A stretch of 64,000 nucleotides of DNA, taken from the NCBI GenBank assembly GCA_004431415.1, contig QPMI01000084.1:1-64000 (forward strand), read 5' to 3'. The position numbers were made by a program, and so were the translations under genes. The notes beneath the pieces are model-generated. The model saw nothing but the letters and a program-made list of their open reading frames with translations. It made no database searches and had not been told where the DNA came from. The first letter of the stretch is position 1. Every line of letters begins with the position of its first letter. This document shows, in pieces, positions 1 through 11,103 of this stretch. This DNA comes from Cyanophora paradoxa. Its lineage: Eukaryota; Glaucocystophyceae; Cyanophorales; Cyanophoraceae.

Positions 1-383
1 CTCAGGGCTGAACCAGATCCCGCCGACATCGACACGCTGCAGATCAAGGGCGTCTACCTGGAGCTGGACACGACCGCGATTCCGGACCCCACCGCCGCGA
101 AAACCGTCAACGTTCTGCTGATGGACGTGCCCGACTTGAACGTCACGACCATCTCGAACGTCAACACGTGCATCAACAAGGTCGTGATCCGACGTGGGGC
201 CACGACGGCCTCGAGAACACCATCCTCTACTGGTTCGAGGTGCCCATGGCCGTGCGCCCGAACTACGTCGCGTACGACAAGTTCCAGGAGCTGCGCGTGC
301 GCTTCACCGACATCACGGGCGCCACCAAGAAGAACAACGCCTTCATCGTCAAGAACTTCGGCCTCTGGGCCTTTGCGAAATAG
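1..383 (+). pseudogene. C-terminal part of a virion-like protein, frameshifted
   Basis: An open frame enters from outside the window at base 1 (residues such as YLELDTTAIPDP and NVLLMDVPDLNVTTI) and moves to another frame at about 185-205. It then continues as LENTILYWFEVPMAVRPNYV and ends at a TAG at 381-383. Both halves have the mixed beta-strand composition of the neighbouring structural genes, so I read them as one protein broken by a frameshift. The next gene starts 21 bases downstream. I do not recognise the family. A capsid or penton-like role is only inferred from its position at the head of a structural module. Confidence 0.5.
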
Positions 384-404
384 ATTTTCGCAGGCCCCCC
401 TTAA

Positions 405-880
405 ATGCGCCTGATCATATTCCCGCGAAAGGGCTCGGGCGTCAAGACGCGCACCTTTACGGGCGTGCCTGGCTACCCCTCGCCCCTCACTTACAGAGTC
501 GATCTTGTAACCGCCTCTGGTCCAATTAAATACGGGCTGCTGCACAGCCTCAGTCACATCCGTCTCGGCGAGAGCGCATGGCAGGACTTGGCCTTAATCG
601 TAGAATTCGAGTACAGGGGGTAGACACGCTAACGGGCGAGCACGTTTACAGGGTACGGGTAGCAAGGGAGGGGTACTCGCTGCCGAACGGCACGGGCGGG
701 GAATACTGGGAGCCGAAAATACGCGACGCCTCCGAGGCCTACCGCTGGCTGCGTGACGAGCAGATCACTATCAGGCCCGATTACCCCTACGCCGACGTTT
801 TCTGGCAGGTGCCCGTGGGCCGTTGGACAACGGGCGAGGTGAGCGGCAAGCTGAAGTGGACGTGGGACGCGGAGCATTAG
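405..880 (+). pseudogene. Hypothetical structural-module protein, one frameshift
   Basis: The ATG at 405 follows the TTAA-ATG context seen at other starts in this region. The frame runs to a TAG at 621-623, and the protein plainly continues in another frame (VDTLTGEHVYRV onwards) to a TAG at 880. The break lies in a run of five G at about 615-620, which suggests a one-base homopolymer indel. The joined product would be about 157 residues, with aromatic-rich beta-type sequence near the end (DYPYADVFWQVPVGRW). I do not recognise a family. A minor virion protein is likely only from context. Confidence 0.5.
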
Positions 881-905
881 TTAATTTTTCTCTCTCGCGG
901 ATAAA

Positions 906-1812
906 ATGTCGATGCTCGACGACCCCTGGCGCATGGCCATCCCGAATCCGGACGAGGTGCTGAACGGCGCCTTCGCGATAGACGGGAGCCTGACGTGGGG
1001 AATTTACCGGACGAGATAAGGCTGCGCAAGGGCGCGACCTACAGCGATTTCCTGACGTCCGTCGGTACTTGACGATTACGTGACCTCACCGCATATCAAG
1101 GGGCTCTGGGGCGTCACGACCGAGCGGCGTGGATGGAACATTATTAAAGGCGGCCGACGTGAAAATCGCAAAACTCCGTTACAGCGAAAGACGCCACCTG
1201 AACTCGTGAAACTGACTCTAAAGGGCGCAGAGGGGACGTTGAGGCCCCGGGTACAACGCACTCGAGCGCATCGCGGCCCCTGCGCCACATCTACTGGAGC
1301 CGCCAGGCGCTGCCGAGCATGGAGCCGAGCCAGTACAGGCGCGACAGGAGGAGTTTTTCGCGTGGTTCGACCACTTCAAGGTGAACATCCGCGCCCTGAG
1401 CGCCGACAGGACGGGCAGACGCCGAGACGACGGCGGGGGCCGCATCCCAACGGCACCCGACGTGCTCCCCGATCGCTCAGACTGGGCGAAGACGCAGAAC
1501 TGGGCGCTGAAGGACCACTTCCACGACGAGAGGTACGCCCTCGTCAAGCACCCGCATGTGAAGGCCGACATCACGGACTGGCGCACCGCCACCTGTACGA
1601 CGACATCATCGCGGGCCCAGGTGCCCGGCGCGATTCCGGGTGGGTGTACGGCGCGGCGGAAGCACGGGAGGTGGGGTACAGGCACGGGGTGGGGTACAGC
1701 ACCGGGGTGGGGGTACAGGCACGGGGGGCGGAGGGGGCTCCAGTGGCACGCCCGTGGAGGGGCGGGGTAGCAGCGGCTCGGGTGGCGGCGGCTCGGGCGG
1801 AGAGAGCGGCGG
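906..1812 (+). pseudogene. Frameshifted hypothetical protein with Gly/Ser-rich linker
   Basis: The ATG at 906 (context ATAAAATG) opens MSMLDDPWRMAIPNPDEVLN. Its frame closes at 1019, but coding character continues in changing frames (EIRLRKGATYSDFL, YVTSPHIKGLWGVTTERRGW, ELVKLTLKG, EEFFAWFDHFKVNIRALSAD, DWAKTQNWALKDHFHDERYA) up to about 1640. From about 1640 to 1810 the sequence encodes a Gly/Ser-rich linker (GGGGGSSG, GGGGSGGESGGG). At least four frame changes are needed. It may be the N-terminal part of the same polypeptide as the coiled-coil region that follows, because no convincing start separates them. Function unknown; virion-associated by context. Confidence 0.4.
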
Positions 1813-1814
1813 AG

Positions 1815-3546
1815 GGGTACGCTCGTGCCGATCCTTGTACAACAAACGGGAATCTTCGGCGCGGCCCTGATTGCAGGCGGTGCAAAGTACTACAGGGTCG
1901 GAAGGCGTACGAAAGGGACATTGCAGAGCTGCAGAAAGATAACAAAACGATCGTTTACTCAGACGAGCAGGTGAGAATACTGGCAGAGGAGCTGAGACAA
2001 GGGAGCGGCAATTTACGAAATGAGGACAGCGGCGAGAAAAAGATAGCGGACGATTTGAAAGGAGCGAGCCGATAGAATTGAGAATCCCTGGAGGCCGAGG
2101 AGAAAGCGAGATCCGGAAGAGAGAGGCCGATAGGATCGTGGAAAACGCGATAGGGAGGCAAAGAGCAGGCAAGGACCGAGCTGGAGAAACTGGACATGGA
2201 AATAGCAAACAAGGTCAACTAGCAAACGAGGTCGAAGATGGGCAAAAGATGCTTGGACGATGAGCGAAAGGCAGCGGAGGAGCAAGCCAGAAAAGCAAAG
2301 GAGGATTAAGGCAGCTCGAACTGCGAGAACAGGAGAGCAGAAGCAGAGGGCCGCATCCACCATACGATTCAACTAGAGCAGCAAGTGAAAACGCTGACGG
2401 CCGAGCTGCAGAGGATAGGGACGGCTGTTCCAAGGGCACAATGGAGACGCAGACGACGCAAGGCCCGATCCAAGCCGGCCGCCGAGAGGCTGCCCTTCGC
2501 GGCTGGGTAGGAGCGACCAGGTGGAAGAGCTCATTGGCCTCACGCTCGAGGATCAGAGGCCCTCTTCGACGCGTTAGAGCAGCGGCGCAGGGCGGACGAG
2601 GAGGCAGCTGCCAGACAGAAGAGGAACGACTGAAGCAATGCAAACTGCATCAGACGAGGAATTTGCACGGCTGGAGGAGCCGAAGGTAGCGGAGCGTAAG
2701 CGACGACTGGAGACGTTCAGGGGGCGCCAGATGGATTTTTACCGCTCGGAGCTCAAAAGACTGAAAGAAGGAAATGCATCGGGGGACAGGCTCCGCGCCT
2801 GGAAGAGAACATGCGCGACTTTAGCTACGTTATGGATCAGCTGACGGAAGGGGTCAGAAAGACGCCGAAGAACTGAGGAGAAAGATGGCCGATGAGAAGT
2901 GGAAAAACTTTGAGCGTCAGGCTGTTCAGAGGCCCATCAGCGATGCCATCTGGATAGCATACGGCGACGTGGAGGAGATGCACAGAGAACTGCGGACGGA
3001 AGCGAGCCTGTGGCGGGAGCCTCGAATGGTCACTGTACCGGATACAAAAGGGGAGTTTTTGGCAGAGCTGCGAGCCAATCCGAAAACGGTGAGCGCGGCG
3101 CACAGAGCGCGTACCTCTCCATGGTCGATTACGTGGGCAAGCTGAGCAAATTTTGGGAAATGCGAAGAGCCATCATTCCAGCGGAGGGGCTCGCGCAGTA
3201 CGATGCCATGTGCGCGATCTGGAGGCCTTCAAACGTGAGCACCCACCCGCCAATACAAGATTCACATAGATACGACGGCATTCATGGGCGATCTAAGGAA
3301 GAGAGGAGACGAGGCCAAGAGTCAGATCGAGGAGCGCTACAGAAAGGCCCAAGCGGACAAGGAGTACGCAAACAGGGTGATCGAAGAGCGGAAGCAGCAA
3401 GCCAAGGAGAACGCGGCGAGACGCAACGCCGAGATAGAAGAGCAGAGGCGGAAGATCGCAGAGCGCAAGGCGGCAGAGGAAGAGGCAAGAAAGACCAAGG
3501 TAGAGACAGAGTACCAAGCATTGAAACGGAGGCCAATCAACTGTTA
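1815..3546 (+). pseudogene. Long coiled-coil protein with membrane-like segment, many frameshifts
   Basis: A hydrophobic stretch (VPILVQQTGIFGAALIAGG) is followed by about 550 codons rich in Glu, Lys, Arg, Gln and Ala, typical of a long alpha-helical coiled coil. Examples are ERDIAELQKDNKTIVYSDEQ, EEFARLEEPKVAERKRRLE, and NAEIEEQRRKIAERKAAEEE near the 3-prime end. The coding frame changes repeatedly, at about 2075, 2260, 2640, 2840, 3100 and 3280. The last frame stops at 3544-3546. A membrane anchor followed by a coiled coil suggests a stalk or scaffold in a virus-like particle, but this is inferred from composition. No enzyme motif is visible. Confidence 0.45.
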
Positions 3547-3548
3547 AA

Positions 3549-4213
3549 AGGAGGGAAGGGCCTACGCCGACGAGGGCGCGGGCGTGGGCTCGGCCAGCCC
3601 GGACGACATCACCCTCGCGGAAAGGGACGACGTTTCCGTAGAGGAAATGCGCCGGGCACGGCTCGCCTGCCCTCCGAGGCGTATTTCAGACGCTCGACAG
3701 GCGCGTGATGGCGACTCGGACGTTATTCTGCGCAACGCCTCATGCCCTACGGCGACTGGAACCGCGCCACCGCCGACGCCCTTGCGATTTCGACCTCGAG
3801 CGATTCACCACCAAAGAGCAGCGCGACGCCTTCCTGGGGCGCCCGAGGGCCAGGCGGCCCGGGGTGGCCAAGGAGGCCTTCAGCGCAGAGACCCTCTTCT
3901 CCGCGGCGGGTACGGCGAACAACGACGGCATGTCTTTCGGGGCAGCCGATTTATTTCAGGGGGCGGGCATCGACTTGGTGGGCGCCGGGCTGGGGGGTAC
4001 GGGCTCGCGGGCCATGCGGCGGGCGGGCGCGGCGGCGGCGGGCCTTGGGCTGGCGACGGCGGGCGGCCTGCTCTCGGCCTACCAGGCGCTCTCGCAGGGC
4101 AAGATAGGGGAGGCCGAGTTTTCGATACGTTCCGCGATCAGATGATCATGACGGTCGGCTCTTTTGGCCTTCAGACGGGCATGTCGTCCGCCCTGAGCGC
4201 CCTCACGAAATGA
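3549..4213 (+). pseudogene. Ala/Gly-rich membrane-active-like protein, frameshifted
   Basis: Coding character continues from the coiled-coil gene in shifting frames: SPDDITLAERDDVSVEEMRR, then FDLERFTTKEQRDAFLGRP, then a long Ala/Gly-rich hydrophobic segment (AAAAGLGLATAGGLLSAYQA). The end, FRDQMIMTVGSFGLQTGMSS, stops at 4211-4213. The hydrophobic Gly/Ala region could span or disrupt a membrane, as minor virion proteins of several DNA viruses do, but no family is recognised. At least three frame changes are required. It may be continuous with the preceding coiled coil. Confidence 0.4.
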
Positions 4214-5936
4214 GGATCGCACGGTGGGCGGACTTGGCCTGTCCATCCTCGCGGGCGCCATCGCGCAGGTGATCGTGGATATCATCAACGGGCGCAGCGC
4301 GGAAGAAATCGTGAAGAACTTTTTCAAGTACCCCGTTGACTGGGCGGCCGACACCATCCAGTTCATCGCGCAGCTATCGCAGCAGATCTACGACTGGGGC
4401 GTCGAGACGTGGGGCGACGAGGCGAGCCAGCTGCGCAACCGAATTAATCGGCTGGAGGGCGAGCTGGGCTCCGGATTTTTGGGTGTGTACGACCCCTCGG
4501 AGGCGCGCGAAATGGCCTCGCTCTTGGCCCAGGAGCTGCGGTTAAACGAAATCAAGGAGCCGAAGGAGCTGCAGGCCTTCATTCGCGCGCTCGACAACAG
4601 CATCAACGATTACCGTACCCCCAAGACCAGAAGACCCTGCTCGAAATCGATCGCGCGACCGTGCTCTTCCTCTCCCAGCTCACCGTTAAAATGCAGGAGG
4701 GCTTCGGGTCGACTTCGCTCGCCCTGAGTCGACTTATGCGCGACCTGAAGCAGATGATAAAGGAGGAGACCAAGGGGCGGAAGCGCGTCTTAATTGCCGT
4801 CTACCAGGAGGGCCTCAACAGGATCAATCACATCGAAGCCCTAAGGCGCGAATTCGGCTCGGCCATCCGTCACTCGGGCGTCTCGTCGAACGGAGGGGCG
4901 CAGGTGGCCGCCTGGCGGACGCCAACTCGCGCCTCGAGATTCCCGGGACCTTCCGCATGCAGGATTGGTGGGAGGCCGAGGCCTTCAGGAATTACGGGGC
5001 CTTCATAGACAACGGGATCAATTCGCAGAGCCCCAAGGCAAACTGGCTGGTACCCAAGGCCTACGTCGATAAATTGGTTGACAGGCCTGCAGCACCATAC
5101 ACCAAGAAGATCGCCAAAGGCATCGAGTACTGGGCGCCCGAGCCAGGCCAGCCCGTGTTTGCATCGCAGAACTACGAGTGGCACATGGCGCCGGGGCGAG
5201 CCAGGCCGTGAGCACCGTGGGCGTTGCCGTGCCGCAGCTGGCGACGGTGGCACACACGGGGGCGTATGCAGATCTCAGCGGAGGCCGACGATACCCGTGA
5301 TACCAACAACGTGGGCGTGGATAGCATCACGGGGAAGCCGAGTACGTATCCCCACGCAGACCACCAGCACACCATCTCTCAGATCAGCGACTGGACGGCC
5401 CGGACTTGACGAACATCTCCGTGGATTGGGACAACGTAACGGGCAAGCCACTTACCTTCCCCCTCTACACACAGTCACAATGTGTACTGGGATAATGTCA
5501 TCGACCGACCCACTTCCTTCCCACCCTCTACGCACAGTCACACAGAGTACTCGCTCACCAGCCACGGGCACAGAAACGTGAACATGGATGCGTACATAAC
5601 GCACGGCACGTCCTTCCACTCCTACGCTGCGTACACGGAGTTTAACATCAATTCAACATACACGGTGACGTTCAACATTACATTCGGACAGGCGTACGAC
5701 ACTGGAGGCGGACTGGGACCCCAGCAAACCCAACGCCGGTTATTAACGTAACCCCCTCGTTCGACATCAATCCCGGCGGCAGCACGGATGTCGATTTCTA
5801 CGGGGCCAACGTCACGGCGGTGAGTCACACTGGCTTTACAGTTAAAGTGAGATTCCAACCCAGAATGACGGTCACGCCCACCCAAATTGTCCAGCTTTTT
5901 ATTCATTGGACCGCGATCGGCAAGCTGCTTATGTAA
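4210..5936 (+). pseudogene. Fibre-like protein with C-terminal H-type-lectin-like domain, frameshifted
   Basis: The N-terminal part has a hydrophobic helix (GLSILAGAIAQVIVDII) and helical sequence with RNRINRLEGELGSGF. The middle (DWWEAEAFRNYGAFIDNGIN) leads to short repeats of the type WDNVTGKP and FPPSTHSH (about 5290-5560), which resemble repeats in tail and collar fibres. The C-terminus contains VTAVSHTGFTVKVRF and ends VQLFIHWTAIGK, matching the TGF and W-x-AIG signature of H-type lectin domains. Frame changes fall near 4620, 4915, 5195, 5280, 5405 and 5720. A host-glycan-binding adhesin is a reasonable inference. The start is uncertain: ATG at 4210 overlaps the upstream stop. Confidence 0.6.
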
Positions 5937-5959
5937 TCGATTTTCTGATGCAATCCAAA

Positions 5960-7018
5960 ATGTCGGTCGCTGTCCCTCTATTTACCTATGCTGCCAGCGT
6001 GAATCACAAGGGCGATCACACGATTAAGGAGACCACCCTCGGAAACCAGGCCACCGAGGCCCCTACAACGCCACGGCCGTCCCCTTTTCCGAGGCCGACC
6101 TCGTCCGCGTCGGCGAGCTGCGCTGCGACAAGATGCGCACGCGGGAGGGCGGGTCGGCCGTGCCGGGGCGCGTGAGGACGCAGAGGCTCACCGTCACGAA
6201 CGGGGCCTGGGACGGGAGCGGGTACACCACGAATCAGGTGACCTTTAATGGGACTGTGAACGGGGAGGGGAATGCGGCTCTGTATGTGCAAGGAGGCGGA
6301 GCAAACGTGGTGGGGGGCTTAGGGTGAGCGGGGCTTCAAACTTGGCGGGCATCGTTACATTGGACGATAAGCTGCAAATTACCGGAACGTCACCGTACAT
6401 AAATGGCGGTGGTTCAGGCGTAGCTATAAAGTACAACGAAAACGATAGACTCCTCTGTGGGACTCTTGGCGTTGGTGTTACAGGTACTCTATTTACCTCG
6501 GCAATCGAAGGCCCTACTAATGGCCTAAGCATAGCAAACACTTCAATCGTTGATAGCGGAAGCGTCAGCTCTGGTCTATCCTTGAGAAACAACGGCACCG
6601 AACGACTGCTGTGCGGAACCGTCGGCGTTGGCATCACGGGTCGGCTCATCGTCTCGACGCTCACGGGCGATGGAAACCGAGCCGTTTATTCGGATGCTCA
6701 AGGATACCTGACAAACTCGTCGAGCGATAGCCGCCTGAAAGAAAATGTCGCGAGCATGTCGGGCATTCTCCCTCTTCTGCTGCAGCTGAATCCCGTGTCG
6801 TTCACCTGGAAGAACACATCCTCGGGGGTTCGAAAACGGATTACGGTCTCATCGCACAGGAAGTCCAAGGCGTCTTCCCGAGTCTCGTTTTCGAGAACGC
6901 GGATGGATTTCTCGGGGTAAACTACGACAGGCTCATTTCCCTGTCGTTGAAGGCAATTCAGGAACTTTCACAAGAAGTTCAAACTCTCAAAGACCAGGTA
7001 GCGGCACTGGCGAGCTGA
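5960..7018 (+). pseudogene. Fibre protein with C-terminal peptidase S74 chaperone domain, frameshifted
   Basis: The start is probably the ATG at 5960 (context CCAAAATG), although an in-frame ATG lies at 5948. A repetitive beta region (LLCGTLGVGVTGTLF, LLCGTVGVGITGRLI) leads to SSSDSRLKENVASMSGILPL, the conserved N-terminal block of S74 intramolecular chaperones. In that family a Ser/Asp pair carries out self-cleavage after trimerisation. The domain continues in another frame after about 6832 (YGLIAQEVQ) and ends with a helical tail at the TGA at 7016-7018. Frame changes also occur near 6065 and 6325. The family is found on phage and algal-virus fibres, so a trimeric receptor-binding fibre is likely. 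Confidence 0.75.
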
Positions 7019-7038
7019 TCTGGAACAACTAGGAATAA

Positions 7039-9170
7039 CTACACCGCGAGTATCACAATTCGACCGTTGCCACCGTCGCTGAAAGACGAGCCACCGTTGC
7101 CGCCCCTACCAATGCCTGCTGCGTAGTGAGCGTCTCCGCTATTTCCTGCCACCTGGCCGGACCCAGGATACACCGTAGCATCCGTCAAGTTTCCTATGTA
7201 GCTCGAGCCACCGCCACCTCCAAACATTCTTGCTATTGGGTTCTCTGACACTCCGCTCCTGCTGGACCCAGAGCCTCCACCGAAGTAACCACCACCACCA
7301 CCACCACCGAACCTGTAGCCGCTTGAATCAGGCCAGTCTCTCCACCTTGGCGCAAAGTTCCCGGGTTGCTGGGCCTGGCCCCTGAGGCCACAACACCGGC
7401 TCCGCAGCGGTTTGGGTGCCTCCTTGAGCCGGTATCTCTCCGGTTACTCCAACCAACCCAGCCGCACCACCGGTCAACCCCCCGCCTACTCCCCCGCCGC
7501 CATTCGAATCACATGTACCCCACCTCCGGCCCCTGCAACAACCAAGTCGGTCCCTGCAACGCGCTGAATTGCAGAACGACCACCACCGGCGCCGTTTTTG
7601 TACTCCGGATCGACGCTATGGCTCCAGCCCCTTCCACCACCTCCGTAGACGGTAGCAGTGGCAGTCCCGATACACCCTTTGGGCCGCCGCATCCAACAAC
7701 AAGGATGAGCGTCTCCCCCGAGGACACAGCCAATGTACCAACTACGCAAGCACCCGCGCCTCCACGGACCCCCGTACCTGCGCGTTCTCCGCCTCCACCC
7801 CGGCCGCCCATACGATGACACGCACAGCCACAGTCCCCGTTGGTACTACGAAAGTCTGGTCGGCCCCGGTGTAGGAGAATGTACCCAAAACAGGAGCGTT
7901 TGCAGTTGTTGCACTGGCAGACGAGGACTGAGGGCCTTCCTCGCCGATCTGGTTGACGCCCTTGATGGTGTAAGTGTAAGTGGTTCCGTAAACGGTCGTT
8001 GTGTCCGAAAAGGGGCTGCTCGTGTCGCTGGCAAGGAACACGCCACCCCTGTAGATGTTGTAGGAGACGGTGACGCCCGTCACCGGCACCGACCACTCGA
8101 GCACAACAGGCTGTGCTGCCCCCGCCGCGGGGTTGCAGTGAGCCCAGTGGGCGCCCCGGGTCCGTGGTGACGTACGCCGCAATACTCTTCGGCCCTCCCC
8201 TCCCGTGTTCGTCGCGGAGATCTGGTACTCGTACCCTGTACCCAGACGGTGGTCGTGTCGCTGTAGGAGTTGGTCGCGGAGTCTGTGAGGTAGGCCCCGT
8301 CTCTGTAAATCTTGTATCCCGTCGCTCCCGTGGACGCAGTCCAGCTGAGGCTGACAGGCTGCTGCTGGTCGTTGGGTGCTGATGCCGTCACGTTCGTGGG
8401 GGCGTTTGGCATAGTCCAGACCAGGAGCGGATCGGACTTGTCGTATTCGACACCGCCCACGATGCCGGCCACCTGGTAAGAGTATTCCGTGCCCCACGTA
8501 AGAGCAGTGCTATCGTCAATGTACGAGGTAGACAGGGCACTGCTCGCAAATCCGATTGGCGTACCGTTCCTGTAAATTCGAATCGAGTCCGCGCCCTCCA
8601 TGGCCACCCAGTTGATTGTGACGACTATGGCGGGTTTCGGGAAGCCCGAAGACGCGGGGCCGCCCCGGCAATAAAATCGCCGTAGGTCTGGGCCGTGGCG
8701 GTCGTGAGCGTGGTGTAGGCTTCGATCTGCGGGCTGAAGCCGCCTATGCCTTGGAAGAGAATGTAATTGCTCATGGCACCCTCGTGGGTGTAGAGAAGCG
8801 ACTGTGCGTAGGTTGTGGGCGGGGCTTTGCCATCAGAGCCCGTGCTGCTGCTGCCCTGTTCGCGAACCGCCGCCACGCGGTAGAGTCGCTGGGCCCCCAA
8901 ACTAAAGGGAGAGTCCGTGTAGGTGACGGTTGGCGCATTCACCGTGGCCACGAGATCCCAGGGGCCGTTGATGCTGGTCGCCCTGTACACCTTGTACTTG
9001 ACGGCGTTGGTGACCGCGACCCAGTTCAGCTGAAAGCCGTACGTACTGTTCCCGTTGTTGAGCACGGAGCCCGATCGCACCTGGGGCCTGCCCACAGTCA
9101 GCGAGATCGGCTCCACGCCATACTGCGGAGCCTGCACCACCTGCTTTTTCACGAATACGAAGCGGGGCAT
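7039..9170 (-). pseudogene. FN3-repeat and glycine-rich fibre protein, frameshifted
   Basis: It starts at 9170 with MPRFVFVKKQVVQAPQYGVE. At least four fibronectin-III-type repeats follow, recognisable by Y-x-I/V-Y-R-x-G strands (VKYKVYRATS, IRIYRNGTPIGF, YKIYRDGAYL, YNIYRGGVFL). Next comes a beta domain, FSYTGADQTFVVPTGTVAVR, of the kind that precedes glycine-rich fibre tips. The last 250 residues are Gly/Ser-rich (FGGGGGSSYIG, GRGGNGGSSFSDGGNGR) and end at 7039. Several frame changes interrupt it, near 8650, 8200, 7760 and 7260. It converges on the S74 fibre with only about 20 bases between stops. A surface adhesin is inferred. Confidence 0.65.
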
Positions 9171-9209
9171 TTTCCTCTACGATCCGAAAAAATATCTGCC
9201 CCGGGGTAA

Positions 9210-9890
9210 ATGACTTCCAACTGGTACCAGACCCTCAGCGGCTCACTTGACGTTGGCAACAACACCAAGGATTTCGCACGCATACCCTCCGGCAGTTACG
9301 TCGACGTCTTTCTGCAGAATCCCGTCGTGATTCAGGTCGTTCAGAACGCCTACGCCACGCCCAAGATTTATTCCTACCAGCTCTTCTTCGACCCTCTGAG
9401 CCTCAGCGCAGAGGTTATCGAGCTGCTGCACGAATCAGGACTCGTGAAAAAGGTGGCACCTGCCACGGCCACTGCCAACGTCTTGCGCTGTCTCGAGGTC
9501 AAGTTCAGGGAGACGGGGTACGGCCCCACCGTGAACCGGTACCCCAGTTCTTCGAATCTTCCGGGTACGGGAACTTACCAGATGAGGGGTACGCTCAAGG
9601 GCGACGTGCTCTTCACGAAATTCAATCCAAGTCCCGCGACCCTGGGGGCCCTCTACACGGGCGGCAACCCACGCGGCTCGACTCTACCCCGCTTCCCCTT
9701 CACCTTTTTCAGGTTCCAGGTCTTCCCCCTCTCCTACGCCGCCGACCAGCCCCACTTCAGCACGGGCGCCAGCCTCTGCGCGGAGCTGCGTGAGTGCTCG
9801 ATTTCCTACGCGTACGGCACCGACGCTGACTCTGTGCCTGGGGCCCGCGTCATGAACATCGGTGGCGACATCACCCTCTTTCACGGATAA
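9210..9890 (+). CDS. Virion-like protein, paralogue 1 (unrecognised family)
   Basis: This is an intact 226-residue frame with start context GGTAAATG, 39 bases from the divergent FN3 fibre gene. It shares a backbone with the next gene: an xQNPV segment, SGLVKK followed by a Leu/Glu-Lys-Phe strand, LFTKF, and a late AEL motif. The two genes therefore arose by tandem duplication. Predicted strands, many Pro/Phe and no enzyme motif fit a structural role. I do not recognise the family. It is one of the few unbroken frames in this region. Confidence 0.75.
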   Translation: MTSNWYQTLSGSLDVGNNTKDFARIPSGSYVDVFLQNPVVIQVVQNAYATPKIYSYQLFFDPLSLSAEVIELLHESGLVKKVAPATATANVLRCLEVKFRETGYGPTVNRYPSSSNLPGTGTYQMRGTLKGDVLFTKFNPSPATLGALYTGGNPRGSTLPRFPFTFFRFQVFPLSYAADQPHFSTGASLCAELRECSISYAYGTDADSVPGARVMNIGGDITLFHG

Positions 9891-9913
9891 TCTTTCTCAT
9901 TTGAGGTCGCAAA

Positions 9914-10726
9914 ATGCCGACCACCTCGGCCACCATCGTGAAGACCGTGTCTGCCGGCTCGATCGTCCCCGATTTCTACGGCAACGCTGGGAACGTGGCC
10001 AACGCAGGGACGGACAAGGTGGAGTGGGACGGAAACTACGCCACCCCGCTCACCGTGAGGGTCCAGAATCCCGTCATGTTGCGCGTCACCTCCAACGATT
10101 TCGAGAATCCCGCCTCCTGCTCCGTGTACGTGTACTTTGACATCGACTCGGGCGTGAGCGCGGATGAGGCGGAGGCGCTCTGGCTCTCGGGCCTCCTGAA
10201 AAAGATAGAGCCCTCTGTGCCTGATCGGCCCGCCATTCGCGTGCTCGAACTCAAGTTCACCGCTAACACCGCCCTCACTCGCAAATTCGGGAATGGTGCG
10301 AATCCGAACATCAAAACGCATTTAGATGGCGCCCTCATCGATGCCACACACAAGACCACGCAGGCCGTTCCCTTTGAGATGTACAACCTCTGGAAGATGA
10401 CCGCAAAGGAGATGATGACGAATGCCACCACGGGCGGCGCCTCGGGTACCGATTATTCATACGGCGCCTCGAATCCCCGTACCCAGGTCTGGCCCCGGCT
10501 CCTCTTCACGAAATTCACTTTCAAATTGTACAACAACATCGCCGGAATGCCTACCTCTGGAATGGTCGTGGGCTCTACCCTCATGGCCGAACTAATTGAG
10601 GCAGAGGCGGACTACACGACTGCGACTACCAACTCGACAGCGCCAGGCGCCGGAGCCGAAGTTTACGTGGCCTGGGAAACGGTCGGTCGCGAGTACGACA
10701 CCAAGATTCACACCACTAGCGTCTAG
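9914..10726 (+). CDS. Virion-like protein, paralogue 2 (unrecognised family)
   Basis: This is an intact 270-residue frame starting in a GCAAAATG context 23 bases after paralogue 1 and in the same direction. Shared blocks with the upstream gene are VQNPVMLRV, SGLLKKIEP, IRVLELKF, LFTKFTF and AELIEAE. It differs by an insertion in the middle (YNLWKMTAKEMMTN). Two adjacent intact paralogues suggest subunits of one assembly, perhaps a hetero-oligomeric capsid or tail piece. That is inference only, and no known family is recognised. Confidence 0.75.
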   Translation: MPTTSATIVKTVSAGSIVPDFYGNAGNVANAGTDKVEWDGNYATPLTVRVQNPVMLRVTSNDFENPASCSVYVYFDIDSGVSADEAEALWLSGLLKKIEPSVPDRPAIRVLELKFTANTALTRKFGNGANPNIKTHLDGALIDATHKTTQAVPFEMYNLWKMTAKEMMTNATTGGASGTDYSYGASNPRTQVWPRLLFTKFTFKLYNNIAGMPTSGMVVGSTLMAELIEAEADYTTATTNSTAPGAGAEVYVAWETVGREYDTKIHTTSV

Positions 10727-10762
10727 ACTGGCTAAGCTGCATTAGCACCTGTGTCGCCTCCA

Positions 10763-11079
10763 TCATCTCCCGAATCTCCTCGCTCTTCTCCTGTAAATTG
10801 GCGTACCCCTCCTCTTCTTGCGAATCTCCGACATTGATGCCCAGCGCAGGTTCTCCCTCCTGTAGTCCAGCGGGTTGCCGTTGATGTGTTCCACGTAGCG
10901 TCCACGTGGCGACTTCCCGAGGATCAGCTGGGAGAGGTAGTGCTTGCGCCCTCCAAACGTCTTGCTCACCCTGTCCCTGTCCACTCTCCAGGGAAACTCC
11001 AAGGCACTCGGGGTACGTCCGAGTTGACCAGGACGTTGTAGGCGACGTCTTGCGAGTCGGTGCACCGGAGCAGGGCCAT
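10763..11079 (-). pseudogene. HNH endonuclease, one frameshift
   Basis: The minus-strand frame contains GGRKHYLSQLILGKSPRGRY followed by VEHINGNPLDYRRENLRWAS, the classic HNH core (H-x-N-G-N-x-x-D-N/Y-R-x-x-N-L-R) of homing endonucleases. The natural start appears to be the ATG at 11079 ([15 protein letters not shown]). A frame change near 10990 joins it to the longer frame. Length is about 105 residues, short but normal for stand-alone HNH proteins of viruses. It lies convergent to paralogue 2 and beside a 7-bp repeat array, so it is probably a selfish insertion. Confidence 0.7.
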
Positions 11080-11103
11080 TTTGCCCTAGGTTCAGAAAAA
11101 CCT

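Noticed and set aside
1-11079. Bacteriophage contamination or mis-join for element C
   Set aside because: Domains such as S74 and FN3 are also common in eukaryotic viruses, start sites have AAAATG contexts without ribosome-binding sequences, and GC content is like that of the host genes. Not excluded, because the left flank is missing.
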